From contig CAMYKZ010000013.1 of assembly GCA_947259045.1 (NCBI GenBank), forward strand, positions 28,394-92,393: DNA of 64,000 nt, written 5' to 3'. The position numbers and the translations under genes are program-made. This stretch comes from an uncultured Afifella sp. (GTDB taxonomy: Bacteria > Pseudomonadota > Alphaproteobacteria > Rhizobiales > Afifellaceae). The notes under the pieces are model-generated. The model made no database searches and was not told the DNA's origin. It worked only from the letters and a program-made list of their open reading frames with translations. Every line of letters starts with the position of its first letter. Position 1 is the stretch's first letter. This document shows, one piece after another, positions 51,025-60,334 of this stretch.

Positions 51025-51150
51025 AATCGTTCTCCTTCTGCTTCAAATGATGGTGATTCGGTGGCGTCACAATACCACCACCGCTGGATAATCAATGCCC
51101 CAAAATCAAAGAAACCAGTCAAAAAACCCCGGATTTCTGGGATTTTCCGC

Positions 51151-51180
51151 AAAAAACCGCCTGAGCGTGGCTCAGACGGC
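51151..51180 (-). terminator. Rho-independent terminator after lon
   Basis: On the minus strand a CCGTCTGAGC/GCTCAGGCGG stem with a 3-base loop is followed by TTTTTTG. A second, weaker hairpin (CCCAGAAATCCGGGG type, about 51125-51145) followed by TTTTTTG lies just beyond it. Confidence 0.8.
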
Positions 51181-51221
51181 TTCCGTCGACACGGATTTTG
51201 CGTTTTTTCGCGCCGATGCCA

Positions 51222-53651
51222 TCAATGCGCCACGATCCCCGTGGCGGCATCCTCGTCGTCGGTCACGACGGTTTTTTTGCCCTCGTCGTCTTCCGACCAT
51301 TCGATCGCTTCCGGCATGGAAATCAGCGCATGTTGAAGCACCTGCTCCACCGACGATACCGGAATGATGTCGAGTGCGTTTTTCACATTGTCGGGAATAT
51401 CCGCCAGGTCCTTGGCATTTTCTTCCGGGATCAGAACGGTCTTGATGCCGGCGCGCAATGCCGCGAGCAGTTTTTCCTTCAAACCGCCGATCGGCAGGAT
51501 CCGGCCCCGCAACGTAATTTCGCCGGTCATGGCGACTTCCCGGTGAACCTTGATGCCGGTCATGACCGATACGATTGCAGTCACCATCGCAATACCTGCA
51601 GACGGTCCGTCTTTCGGCGTTGCACCCTCCGGCACATGGACGTGGATATCGTACTTGTCGAAGCGCGGCGGTTCGATGCCGAATTCCAGCGCCCGCGAGC
51701 GGACAAACGATGCGGCTGCCGAAATCGATTCCTTCATCACATCGCGCAGGTTTCCGGTCACCGTCATCTTGCCCTTGCCGGGCATCATCACGCCCTCAAT
51801 GGTCAGAATTTCGCCGCCGACTTCCGTCCAGGCCAGGCCGGTCACGACACCGACCTGATCTTCCAGCTCCGCTTCGCCGTAACGGTAACGCGGAACGCCG
51901 AGGAAATCCTCCAGGTTCTTGTCCGTCACCGCGACCTTCGACTTCTTCGACGTCAGCAGTTCCTTGACTGCCTTTCGCGCCAGTGTCGCAAGTTCGCGCT
52001 CAAGATTACGAACGCCGGCTTCACGAGTATAACGGCGGATAACCGTCAGCATCGCATCCTCATTGATGGAGAATTCACCTTTGCGAAGTCCGTGATCGCG
52101 CTCCGTCTTGGGAAGCAGATGCCGCCTCGCAATCTCCACCTTCTCATCTTCGGTGTAACCGGCGATGCGGATGATCTCCATCCTGTCCATCAACGGCCCG
52201 GGGATGTTCAAAGTGTTCGCAGTGGTCACAAACATCACATTGGAAAGGTCGTAATCGACTTCCAGATAATGATCGTTGAAAGCGTTGTTCTGTTCCGGAT
52301 CGAGCACTTCGAGCAGCGCCGAAGACGGATCGCCGCGGAAATCCATGCCCATCTTGTCTATTTCATCAAGCAGGAACAGCGGGTTCGATTTCTTCGCTTT
52401 TTTCATCGACTGAATGACCTTGCCCGGCATCGAGCCGATATAGGTCCGCCTGTGACCGCGAATCTCCGCTTCATCACGCACGCCGCCAAGCGACATGCGG
52501 ACAAATTCACGCCCGGTCGCCTTGGCAATCGACTTGCCGAGGGAGGTCTTGCCGACGCCCGGAGGGCCGACAAGACAAAGGATCGGGCCCTTCAACTTGT
52601 TGGCACGGCTTTGCACAGCAAGATATTCGACGATCCTCTCCTTGACCTTTTCAAGGCCGTAATGATCGGTGTCGAGAACGTTTTCAGCAAAAGGAAGATC
52701 GTTCTTGATCCGGCTCTTCTTGCTCCACGGAATCCCGAGCAGCCAATCTAGATAATTGCGCACAACCGTTGCTTCCGCCGACATCGGGCTCATCTGGCGC
52801 AGCTTCTTCATCTCCGCGTCGGCCTTTTCACGGGCTTCCTTGGAGAATTTCGTCTTGGCAATCCGCTCTTCCAGTTCGCGCATCTCGTCGCGGCCGTCCT
52901 CGGTGTCGCCGAGTTCCTTCTGGATCGCCTTCATTTGTTCGTTGAGATAATATTCCCGCTGGGTCTTCTCCATCTGCCGCTTGACGCGCGACCGGATCCG
53001 CTTTTCCACCTGGAGCACGGAAATCTCGCTCTCCATCATTCCGAGAACCTTTTCAAGACGCTCAGGCACGGATGTGATGGCAAGAATGTCCTGCTTTTCG
53101 GAAATGCGGATGGCCAGATGCGAGGCAATCGTATCGGCGAGCTTGGAATATTCCTCGATATTGGCAACTGCAGAAAGCACTTCCGGGCTGACCTTCTTGT
53201 TCAGCTTGACGTAGTTCTCGAATTCGGAGACCACCGACCGGGACAAGGCCTCGACTTCAACATCGGAGCCCGCCTCTTCCGACAGGGTATGGGCTTCCGC
53301 CTCGAAATAGTCCTCGCGGTCGGTGTAGCGGGTGATATTGGCGCGATCCTTGCCTTCAACCAGCACCTTGACGGTGCCGTCCGGCAATTTGAGCAGCTGC
53401 AGCACCGTTGCCAGTGTGCCGATCTCGAAGATCGATTCAGGCGACGGATCGTCATCACTGGCATCTTTCTGGGTCGCCAGCAGAATCTGCTTGTCGGCGC
53501 TCATCACCTCTTCAAGAGCCTTGATGGATTTTTCCCGGCCGACAAACAGCGGCACAATCATATGCGGAAAAACCACAATGTCCCGGAGCGGCAAAACGGG
53601 GAATACATTGTCGCCGGAGGGGACGCCGATCAGTGTGGTCGTATCAGACAT
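51222..53651 (-). CDS. lon: ATP-dependent protease Lon
   Basis: An 809-residue hexameric protease for misfolded and regulatory proteins. The N-terminal substrate domain starts at VFPVLPLRDIVVFPHMIVPL. The AAA+ module has Walker A GPPGVGKTSLGKSIA and Walker B FLLDEIDKMG. The catalytic serine is in PKDGPSAGIAMVTA and the lysine lies after it. The ATG at 53651 gives the family N terminus, and the upstream 16-codon extension is rejected. A heat-shock-like promoter lies about 140 bases upstream. It is flanked by two similar hairpins. Confidence 0.97.
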   Translation of the reverse strand: MSDTTTLIGVPSGDNVFPVLPLRDIVVFPHMIVPLFVGREKSIKALEEVMSADKQILLATQKDASDDDPSPESIFEIGTLATVLQLLKLPDGTVKVLVEGKDRANITRYTDREDYFEAEAHTLSEEAGSDVEVEALSRSVVSEFENYVKLNKKVSPEVLSAVANIEEYSKLADTIASHLAIRISEKQDILAITSVPERLEKVLGMMESEISVLQVEKRIRSRVKRQMEKTQREYYLNEQMKAIQKELGDTEDGRDEMRELEERIAKTKFSKEAREKADAEMKKLRQMSPMSAEATVVRNYLDWLLGIPWSKKSRIKNDLPFAENVLDTDHYGLEKVKERIVEYLAVQSRANKLKGPILCLVGPPGVGKTSLGKSIAKATGREFVRMSLGGVRDEAEIRGHRRTYIGSMPGKVIQSMKKAKKSNPLFLLDEIDKMGMDFRGDPSSALLEVLDPEQNNAFNDHYLEVDYDLSNVMFVTTANTLNIPGPLMDRMEIIRIAGYTEDEKVEIARRHLLPKTERDHGLRKGEFSINEDAMLTVIRRYTREAGVRNLERELATLARKAVKELLTSKKSKVAVTDKNLEDFLGVPRYRYGEAELEDQVGVVTGLAWTEVGGEILTIEGVMMPGKGKMTVTGNLRDVMKESISAAASFVRSRALEFGIEPPRFDKYDIHVHVPEGATPKDGPSAGIAMVTAIVSVMTGIKVHREVAMTGEITLRGRILPIGGLKEKLLAALRAGIKTVLIPEENAKDLADIPDNVKNALDIIPVSSVEQVLQHALISMPEAIEWSEDDEGKKTVVTDDEDAATGIVAH

Positions 53652-53798
53652 TGGATTTCCTTTGGTTCCACAACAGGCACCGCCCGTCGCGAATCTCATT
53701 CTAAAGGGGGCTCGCTGCCGATGATACCGCTTCCGTGTTGGAAAGCGATTAAGAACTGGGAAAAACCGGTCAGAACGCGAGCAACAGCGTTAACAGTT

Positions 53799-53827
53799 AA
53801 TTGGAAACGGGCCAATGGGAAGTCAAG
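53799..53827 (-). promoter_or_regulatory. Candidate heat-shock-type promoter of lon
   Basis: On the minus strand CTTGAC (53827-53822) and CCAATT (53804-53799) are 17 bases apart. The -35 fits sigma-32 promoters of Alphaproteobacteria (CTTG core), while the -10 is a weaker match. Transcription would start near 53792, leaving about a 140-base leader. Confidence 0.35.
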
Positions 53828-53842
53828 GGGGCTTTTTTTACG

Positions 53843-53870
53843 AAAAATCCCCGGATTTCCGGGGATTTTC
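53843..53870. terminator. Hairpin terminator after clpX
   Basis: AAAATCCCCGG-ATTT-CCGGGGATTTT forms a perfect 11-bp stem (53844-53869), symmetric enough to act on both strands. On the minus strand it lies about 67 bases past the clpX stop. It is similar in sequence to the weaker hairpin at about 51125-51145. Confidence 0.7.
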
Positions 53871-53936
53871 GTATAACGCTACGGAACCCGAGCGCACAAA
53901 AACGCACGACGCGGCCTTGATTGGCAGATCGCGTGA

Positions 53937-55223
53937 TCAGGCAGAACGATCGGCAGTCTGGGCTTCTTCCGCCGAACGCTCGCTGTAAATGTACAATGGC
54001 CGGGCACTGCCTTTGACGACATCATCGGAAATGACCACTTCCTCGACGCCCTCCAGACCCGGCAGATCGAACATGGTGTCGAGCAGGATTGCTTCCATGA
54101 TGGAGCGAAGGCCACGGGCGCCGGTTTTCCGCTCAATAGCCTTCTGGGCAATCGCCGACAGCGCATCTTCATGGAAATTGAGGCGGACATTCTCCATCTC
54201 AAACAGCCGCTGATATTGCTTGACGAGCGCATTCTTCGGGTCCGTCAAGATCTGAACGAGTGCGGACTCATCGAGATCTTCCAGGGTTGCAACAACCGGA
54301 AGGCGCCCGACAAATTCCGGAATCAGACCGAATTTCAACAGATCCTCTGGCTCCACGATCCGGAACAACTCGCCGATCTTGCGGTCTTCCGCGGTGCCGA
54401 CAGTCGCGCCGAAGCCAATCGAAGTCGACTGGCCGCGGTCAGAAATGATCTTGTCCAGGCCGGCAAAGGCGCCGCCACAGATGAACAGGATATTGACTGT
54501 GTCGACCTGCAAGAATTCCTGCTGCGGATGCTTGCGGCCACCCTGGGGCGGCACACTGGCAACAGTGCCTTCCATGATTTTCAACAGTGCCTGCTGGACA
54601 CCTTCGCCCGATACATCCCGGGTAATCGACGGATTGTCGGATTTACGCGATATCTTGTCGACTTCATCGATATAGACGATGCCGCGCTGCGCCCGCTCGA
54701 CGTTATAATCGGCAGACTGAAGCAGCTTCAGAATAATATTCTCGACATCCTCACCAACATAACCCGCTTCCGTCAGGGTTGTCGCATCGGCCATCGTGAA
54801 CGGCACATCGAGAATCCGCGCCAAGGTCTGGGCCAGCAAGGTTTTGCCGCAACCGGTCGGGCCCATCAGCAGGATGTTCGATTTCGCAAGTTCGACATCA
54901 TTGTTGCGGGCGGCGTGATTGAGGCGTTTGTAATGATTGTGCACGGCAACCGACAGAACCCGTTTGGCATGATCCTGACCGATGACATAATCGTCGAGCA
55001 CTTCGCAGATTTCCGTTGGCGTCGGCACGCCATCTCCAGACTTCACCAGCGAGGATTTGTTTTCCTCACGAATGATGTCCATGCACAGTTCCACACATTC
55101 GTCGCAAATGAATACCGTGGGACCGGCTATCAGCTTGCGAACTTCGTGCTGGCTCTTGCCGCAGAAGGAACAATAGAGCGTATTCTTGCTCTCGCCGCCG
55201 CCGTTTCCACTGATCTTGCTCAT
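53937..55223 (-). CDS. clpX: ClpX unfoldase subunit of ClpXP
   Basis: A 428-residue AAA+ unfoldase that feeds substrates to ClpP. The N-terminal zinc-binding domain uses [11 protein letters not shown] and CDECVELC. Walker A is [18 protein letters not shown] and Walker B YIDEVDKI. Pore and ClpP-contact loops are present, including the IGFGATVG region. It follows clpP by 131 bases and has its own hairpin terminator. In Caulobacter-type cell cycles ClpXP removes CtrA. Confidence 0.97.
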   Translation of the reverse strand: MSKISGNGGGESKNTLYCSFCGKSQHEVRKLIAGPTVFICDECVELCMDIIREENKSSLVKSGDGVPTPTEICEVLDDYVIGQDHAKRVLSVAVHNHYKRLNHAARNNDVELAKSNILLMGPTGCGKTLLAQTLARILDVPFTMADATTLTEAGYVGEDVENIILKLLQSADYNVERAQRGIVYIDEVDKISRKSDNPSITRDVSGEGVQQALLKIMEGTVASVPPQGGRKHPQQEFLQVDTVNILFICGGAFAGLDKIISDRGQSTSIGFGATVGTAEDRKIGELFRIVEPEDLLKFGLIPEFVGRLPVVATLEDLDESALVQILTDPKNALVKQYQRLFEMENVRLNFHEDALSAIAQKAIERKTGARGLRSIMEAILLDTMFDLPGLEGVEEVVISDDVVKGSARPLYIYSERSAEEAQTADRSA

Positions 55224-55354
55224 ACAACTGACCTCGTCTCAAACCTGCCTGAGCCTAGCCGACACAGGCGACGCCTTACAATGACATTATCGAACATCGT
55301 TGGGCACAGTGTTTCAACATAATATTAATTTTTACGCCAATGATATTGTGGAGA

Positions 55355-55996
55355 TTAACCATCATTGGCGTCTTCGCCGCTATCGATCGCCTCGCGCGTC
55401 GTGATCACCTTATCGACAATGCCGAATTCCTTCGCCTCTTCGGCATTCAGGAAATGATCACGGTCAAGCGTATTCTCGATTGTTTCATAATCGTTGCCGG
55501 TATGTTTGACATAGATCTCGTTCAGGCGTTTTTTGGTTTTTATAATATCCTCGGCATGGCGCTCGATATCCGATGCCTGTCCCTGAAAGCCACCGGATGG
55601 CTGATGCAGCATGACACGCGCATGCGGCAATGCGAAACGCATGTTCTTTGCTCCCGCAGCCAGCAAGAGCGATCCCATCGAAGCCGCCTGACCGATGCAC
55701 AATGTCGTCACCGGCGGCTTGATGAATTGCATCGTGTCGTAGATCGCCATGCCGGCAGTCACAACGCCGCCCGGCGAATTGATATAAAGCGACAGTTCCT
55801 TCTTGGGATTGTCTGCTTCCAGAAAAAGAAGCTGAGCGCAAACGACGGTCGATGTCCAATCATCGACAGGTCCGGTCATAAAAATGATCCGCTCCTTCAA
55901 CAATCTTGAAAAAATATCATATCGAAGTGTGCCGCGATTGGTGATTTCCTCAACGGAGGGCACATAGTTCATATAGGTATCAATCGGATCTCGCAT
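55355..55996 (-). CDS. clpP: ClpP peptidase subunit
   Basis: A 213-residue serine peptidase of the ClpXP/ClpAP complex. The active-site serine is in [15 protein letters not shown] and the histidine in [14 protein letters not shown]. The aspartate is in the later [17 protein letters not shown] segment. A perfect 11-bp inverted repeat (ACGCCAATGAT) starts within its last codons and extends past the stop, without a T-run on the minus strand. The order tig-clpP-clpX-lon-hupB is a standard arrangement. Confidence 0.97.
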   Translation of the reverse strand: MRDPIDTYMNYVPSVEEITNRGTLRYDIFSRLLKERIIFMTGPVDDWTSTVVCAQLLFLEADNPKKELSLYINSPGGVVTAGMAIYDTMQFIKPPVTTLCIGQAASMGSLLLAAGAKNMRFALPHARVMLHQPSGGFQGQASDIERHAEDIIKTKKRLNEIYVKHTGNDYETIENTLDRDHFLNAEEAKEFGIVDKVITTREAIDSGEDANDG

Positions 55997-56169
55997 TATA
56001 TGCCTCGCAGAGGATGAATTGAACGAATCGCCGGTTTTCCGGAATCATTTTCATATACATAGGACTTTCTGGCGCAGCGCAAAATGCCCGTATGCAACTT
56101 CCTACCAGATGAGCCGCATTCGATACGAGCGCAGCCTTGATCAAGGGTAAACAAAACCGGTGAAATGGA

Positions 56170-56193
56170 ATGGGCGGCTCAGCGGCCGCCCAT
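56170..56193 (-). terminator. Hairpin after tig
   Basis: ATGGGCGGC and GCCGCCCAT form a perfect 9-bp stem with a 6-base loop, about 27 bases past the tig stop on the minus strand. Only a weak T-rich stretch follows, so attenuation rather than full termination is possible. Confidence 0.5.
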
Positions 56194-56219
56194 TCAGAAC
56201 CCACCCATGGCGCAAACGA

Positions 56220-57590
56220 TCAGTGATCGTGATCATGGTCGTGGCTGTGTCCGTCATCGTCATCGGCCAAAAGCTCTTCCTTCGACACTTTCTTTTCGGT
56301 GACCTCGGCGAGCTCCAGAATATAGTCAACGGTTTTTTCCTCGAAAATCGGCGCCCGCAATGCCTGAATGGCTTCAGGATTGTTGCGGTAATGGTCCATC
56401 ACCTGCTGTTCCTGGCCCGGATATCCGCGCACTTGCTCGTAAAGCGCGCGTTGCATCTCGTCCTCGGTGATCTCCACTTTCGCGTCTTCGCCGATTCGCG
56501 ACAGAACCAGACCAAGCCGCACGCGGCGCTCGGCAATTCCGCGATATTCCTTGCGCGCGTCCTCTTCGGTCGTGCCTTCGTCCTCGAATGATTTGCCGTG
56601 CTGTTCGATGTCGTGCATCACCTGGCGCCAGACATTTTCGAATTCCTGTTCCACCAGGCCCTCCGGCAGCGGGAAATCGTGTTTTTCATCGAGCGCGTCC
56701 AACAGCTGACGCTTGACCTTCTGGCGCGATGCGAATTCGTACTGGGTCTCGACCTGTTTTGAAACCTGTGTGCGCAGGGTTTCCATCGACTCCACACCGA
56801 GGTTTTCAGCAAATGCATCGTCGAAAACCAGTTTACCCGGCTCCGCGATGTCCTTGACCTTGACATCGAATGTCGTCGCCTTTCCAGCCAGATGCTCGGC
56901 CGGATAGTCCTCCGGGAACGTCACTTCAAGCGTCTTCTCGTCGCCGGCCTTGATGCCGATCAGCTGCTCTTCGAAGCCCGGAATGAAACGGTTGCTGCCG
57001 ATGACCAGATTGGCGTCTTCGTCTGCGCCGCCCTCGAAGGGTTCGCCGTCCACCTTGCCGACATAGGACATGGTGACCCGGTCACCGTCCTTGGCAGCCC
57101 GGTCGACTGTCTCGAACGGCCGGCTGTTTTCACCGATTTCGTTCAGGCGGTTCTGGATATCCTCATCCGGGATATCGGCGGACTCGCGTTCAATCTTGAT
57201 ACCCTTGAAGTCGGCAATTTCGAATTCCGGGATGATCTCGTAAGCCATGGTGAAGACCAGGTCTGCCTTGCCTTCCAGGATCTGGGTGGCTTCAGACTCA
57301 TCTTCCGTCAGGTCGATCTTGGGCTGGATTGCAGCCTTTTCGCCGCGGTCCGTCAAAGCCTTGCGGGTTGTATCCGCCACCAGGGTTTCGACGATCTCCG
57401 CCATCGCCGATTTGCCGTATAGCTGCCTGAGATGCGAAATCGGCACCTTGCCCGGCCGGAAACCGTTCAGTTTCGCGGTCGACTTCAGATCCTGCAACCG
57501 GACATTCAAACGATCGTCCAGCTCGTTGGCCGGGACGATGACCTTCAACTCGCGTTTCAGCCCTTCTGATAGGGTCTCATTTACCTGCAT
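56220..57590 (-). CDS. tig: Trigger factor chaperone
   Basis: A 456-residue ribosome-associated chaperone and prolyl isomerase. The N-terminal ribosome-binding region contains the GFRPGKVP signature (LNGFRPGKVPISHLRQLYG). The FKBP domain lies around 160-245 (DGDRVTMSYVGKVDGEPFEG). A helical C-terminal domain follows. The last residues form a His/Asp tail (DDGHSHDHDHDH), which could bind metals. The frame continues upstream through the tRNA-Leu gene, but the ATG at 57590 (MQVNETLSEGLKRE) is the family start. Confidence 0.96.
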   Translation of the reverse strand: MQVNETLSEGLKRELKVIVPANELDDRLNVRLQDLKSTAKLNGFRPGKVPISHLRQLYGKSAMAEIVETLVADTTRKALTDRGEKAAIQPKIDLTEDESEATQILEGKADLVFTMAYEIIPEFEIADFKGIKIERESADIPDEDIQNRLNEIGENSRPFETVDRAAKDGDRVTMSYVGKVDGEPFEGGADEDANLVIGSNRFIPGFEEQLIGIKAGDEKTLEVTFPEDYPAEHLAGKATTFDVKVKDIAEPGKLVFDDAFAENLGVESMETLRTQVSKQVETQYEFASRQKVKRQLLDALDEKHDFPLPEGLVEQEFENVWRQVMHDIEQHGKSFEDEGTTEEDARKEYRGIAERRVRLGLVLSRIGEDAKVEITEDEMQRALYEQVRGYPGQEQQVMDHYRNNPEAIQALRAPIFEEKTVDYILELAEVTEKKVSKEELLADDDDGHSHDHDHDH

Positions 57591-57666
57591 TCTCGTCTTT
57601 CCTGATGTCGCACCGGACCGGCATTCATGCCTTGATCTCAATCCAGCTTCACGTCTCGTGAACGTA

Positions 57667-57751
57667 TGGTGCGGGCGGAGGGACTTGAACCCCCACGGGT
57701 TGCCCCACAGGAACCTAAATCCTGCGTGTCTACCAATTCCACCACGCCCGC
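57667..57751 (-). tRNA. tRNA-Leu (TAG)
   Basis: A complete minus-strand class II tRNA with a long variable arm. The acceptor arms are GCGGGCG/CGCCCGC, the discriminator is A and the CCA is encoded. The anticodon arm is CAGGATTTAGGTTCCTG with TAG. 85 bases. It lies 76 bases upstream of tig. Confidence 0.95.
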
Positions 57752-57854
57752 GTGGTATACCCGGCAACGGGCATGTTTGAGCGCTCTATATCGGGCCGGA
57801 AACGCTTGCGCAAGGGGATTACCACGACAGATCGGCTCTGTATCGCCTGTTTCA

Positions 57855-57885
57855 CAACAAAGCCCGCCTGCCGGAGCAGACGGGC
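57855..57885 (-). terminator. Hairpin terminator after the 53-residue membrane protein gene
   Basis: On the minus strand GCCCGTCTG and CAGGCGGGC pair around a 6-base loop and are followed by TTTGTTGTG. It stands about 29 bases after the stop of the small gene and before tRNA-Leu. Confidence 0.65.
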
Positions 57886-57913
57886 CTGGCCGTCGATGGA
57901 ACAAAAATGACTT

Positions 57914-58075
57914 TTAGATATATCGCAGGCTGTAAAGCAGACCGCCGGTCACAACAAACACACCGATCATATTGAGCGGTATATTCGTCAGATCGAAGCC
58001 GGCGATGACACCGTTATTCAAGGCGATATAAGACGAACCGCCGGTCGCTAAAAAAAGACCAAGAACCCGGAACAT
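57914..58075 (-). CDS. 53-residue membrane protein of unknown function
   Basis: The frame runs from ATG at 58075 to TAA at 57914. The product begins MFRVLGLFLATGGSSYIALN and ends VFVVTGGLLYSLRYI. It has two hydrophobic segments, each containing an ATGG/VTGG turn. GGAG lies 9 bases before the ATG. Upstream is a very AT-rich spacer with TTGATA and TATAAA on the minus strand (15-base spacing). A hairpin terminator follows, so the gene forms its own unit. Family not recognised. Confidence 0.65.
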   Translation of the reverse strand: MFRVLGLFLATGGSSYIALNNGVIAGFDLTNIPLNMIGVFVVTGGLLYSLRYI

Positions 58076-58183
58076 GTTGCCGCATCTCCCACATGATTAA
58101 TTTATATGCAATTATGTTTTATATCAACTTACCCGTAAGGTAACCAAAATATTATTCGTGTAGTTAATAGATCAATATTTACT

Positions 58184-59719
58184 TTAATTTGCCGGTTTGC
58201 ACATAAATTCCAGAATTCCTGGAATTTCGCCGGGAAGATCATCTGCAATAAGGCCGGGGCCGAAGCTGTTGGCTGCTTGCGAATGAAACCAGACAGCCGC
58301 CGATGCCGCCGCAAATGCGGGCATGCCCTGGGCCAGCAGCCCGGCAATCAGTCCGGCCAGGACATCACCCGATCCCGCAGTTGCAAGCCATGGCGGCGCG
58401 ATGGCGTTTACCGACGAGGCGCCGTCCGGACCGGCAACGATGGTATCCGCACCCTTGAAAACCACATAAGCGCCAGATGCGGCAGCAGCCTGTCTGGCCT
58501 GAAACAACCGGTCACCCTGCAAACCCGGGAACAGCCGGGCAAATTCGCCCGCATGCGGCGTCAGGACGACAGGCGCCTGGCGGCCGCCGATTGCCTGAAA
58601 CAAGTGCTCCGGACGATCCGCGAACACGGTCAGGGCGTCCGCATCCAGCACGACCGGGGCGCCCGAATTCAGGCAAATCAGAATATTTTCCTTCGTGCGC
58701 TCATTAATCCCGGCGGCCGGGCCGATAACGATTGCGGAAATTCGTGCATCGGAGAGAACTCCCTGCAGGTCGGCGGCGGAGTTGCACTCGGTGATCATCA
58801 CCGATGTCAGGTGGGCTGCATGAATGTGCGCGGCGTCCCGGTCGGCGGCAATGGTCACCAGCCCTGCCCCGATCCGCAGCGCGGCCGTCGCGGCGAGGCG
58901 CGATGCGCCGGTCTTCAGCGCCGGCCCTGAGACAACCAGCCCGTGACCGCGCTGATATTTGTGCGTCTGCGGGCCGATCTCGGGAAACGAGGCGCGCCAT
59001 AATTTCGGACTGTTGAGAAAGGTCCGGCAATCGATGCGCGCCAGGACGGCATCGTCGATGCCGATCTGCGCCAGATGCAGTTCGCCGCAATGGCCGCGGC
59101 CCGGGTAAAGCAGATGGCCCGGCTTCAGACGGAAGAACGTGACACTGTGATCGGCTTTAACGGCCTGACCGGCGATCGCGCCCGACGCGCCATTGACGCC
59201 GCTTGGCAGATCCACTGCAATCACAGTCGCCGGCGAAACATTGATCCGGTCAATCAGATCGGCGAGTTCGCCTGTGATGGCGCGTGACAACCCGGCGCCG
59301 AACAGCGCGTCGATGATGATGTCGCAGCCAAGATCGACAGACGCCGCGTCCGCCTTGGTAAACGCCTGCACCTCACCGTGATACTCGTTGAAGGCCAGGG
59401 CCGCATCGCCGCTCAGTTTTTCCGGCGCGCCGAACAGGGCCACCGCGACGGTGCGGCCGGCGTCGGCGAGACCGCGCGCCGCGACCAGCCCGTCGCCGCC
59501 ATTGTTGCCCGGGCCCGCCAGAACCAGGATTCGGTCGCCGCCAAGTTCGAGCGCCAGATCGGCAACCGCCCTGCCCGCCGAGCGCATCAGCGCGATGCCC
59601 GCCACACCGCCTGATATCGCCGCCTGATCGGCCTGAGCCATTTCGTCCGGGGTCAGCAGGTCCACCGGCCAATCCGCCAAACTGCCTGTTTTTTGCTCAT
59701 TTGCCGCTTTTTTGACCAT
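58184..59719 (-). CDS. nnr: Bifunctional NAD(P)H-hydrate epimerase/dehydratase
   Basis: A 511-residue fusion that repairs hydrated NADH and NADPH. The N-terminal YjeF_N epimerase domain (about 20-230) has LVLAGPGNNGGDGLVAARGL-type residues and FGAGLSRAI. The C-terminal ADP-dependent dehydratase domain (about 240-505) has VVLTPHAGEFARLFP and the ATAGSGDVLAGLIAGLLAQG phosphate-binding loop. It is transcribed divergently from glnB, with a 197-base spacer that carries the glnB promoter. Confidence 0.95.
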   Translation of the reverse strand: MVKKAANEQKTGSLADWPVDLLTPDEMAQADQAAISGGVAGIALMRSAGRAVADLALELGGDRILVLAGPGNNGGDGLVAARGLADAGRTVAVALFGAPEKLSGDAALAFNEYHGEVQAFTKADAASVDLGCDIIIDALFGAGLSRAITGELADLIDRINVSPATVIAVDLPSGVNGASGAIAGQAVKADHSVTFFRLKPGHLLYPGRGHCGELHLAQIGIDDAVLARIDCRTFLNSPKLWRASFPEIGPQTHKYQRGHGLVVSGPALKTGASRLAATAALRIGAGLVTIAADRDAAHIHAAHLTSVMITECNSAADLQGVLSDARISAIVIGPAAGINERTKENILICLNSGAPVVLDADALTVFADRPEHLFQAIGGRQAPVVLTPHAGEFARLFPGLQGDRLFQARQAAAASGAYVVFKGADTIVAGPDGASSVNAIAPPWLATAGSGDVLAGLIAGLLAQGMPAFAAASAAVWFHSQAANSFGPGLIADDLPGEIPGILEFMCKPAN

Positions 59720-59827
59720 TTATTGCGCCCTTTTTTTGCGCACCCCATCTGCAATTCCTGTTGTGGACCATGCTTTAAGAGCGGGATTGTCCAGCCTGTG
59801 GCCAGTTCGCCATCTGGCGGACGAATA

Positions 59828-59843
59828 TGGCACGTGATTTGCG
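59828..59843 (+). promoter_or_regulatory. Sigma-54 (RpoN) promoter of glnB-glnA
   Basis: TGGCAC-GTGAT-TTGC matches the -24/-12 consensus. The invariant GG (59829-59830) and GC (59841-59842) are separated by the required 10 bases. Transcription would start near 59853, giving a leader of about 64 bases to glnB. NtrC is the expected activator. Its upstream sites would lie in 59720-59800, but no clean pair was identified. Confidence 0.85.
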
Positions 59844-59856
59844 TATTCGTTCATGA

Positions 59857-60255
<399 letters not shown>

Positions 60256-60334
60256 TCCTCGCAAACCGAACCGGATCCTCCGTCCTGGAGGATCTGCAAA
60301 CTGAAATCCAAATGCCAGAAAACAAGAGGTTAAA

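Noticed and set aside
51198..52751. Plus-strand frame of 517 codons opposite lon
   Set aside because: Shadow of lon with atypical His/Arg-rich composition.
54171..55322. Plus-strand frame of 383 codons opposite clpX
   Set aside because: Shadow of clpX; no ribosome-binding site, no domain pattern.
55340..55375. 11-bp inverted repeat at the clpP stop as a rho-independent terminator
   Set aside because: The stem is perfect but the minus strand continues with A-rich, not T-rich, sequence; its role is uncertain, so it was not listed as a terminator.
57666..57917. Plus-strand frame starting MVRAEGLEPPRVAP across tRNA-Leu
   Set aside because: Spurious translation of tRNA complement.
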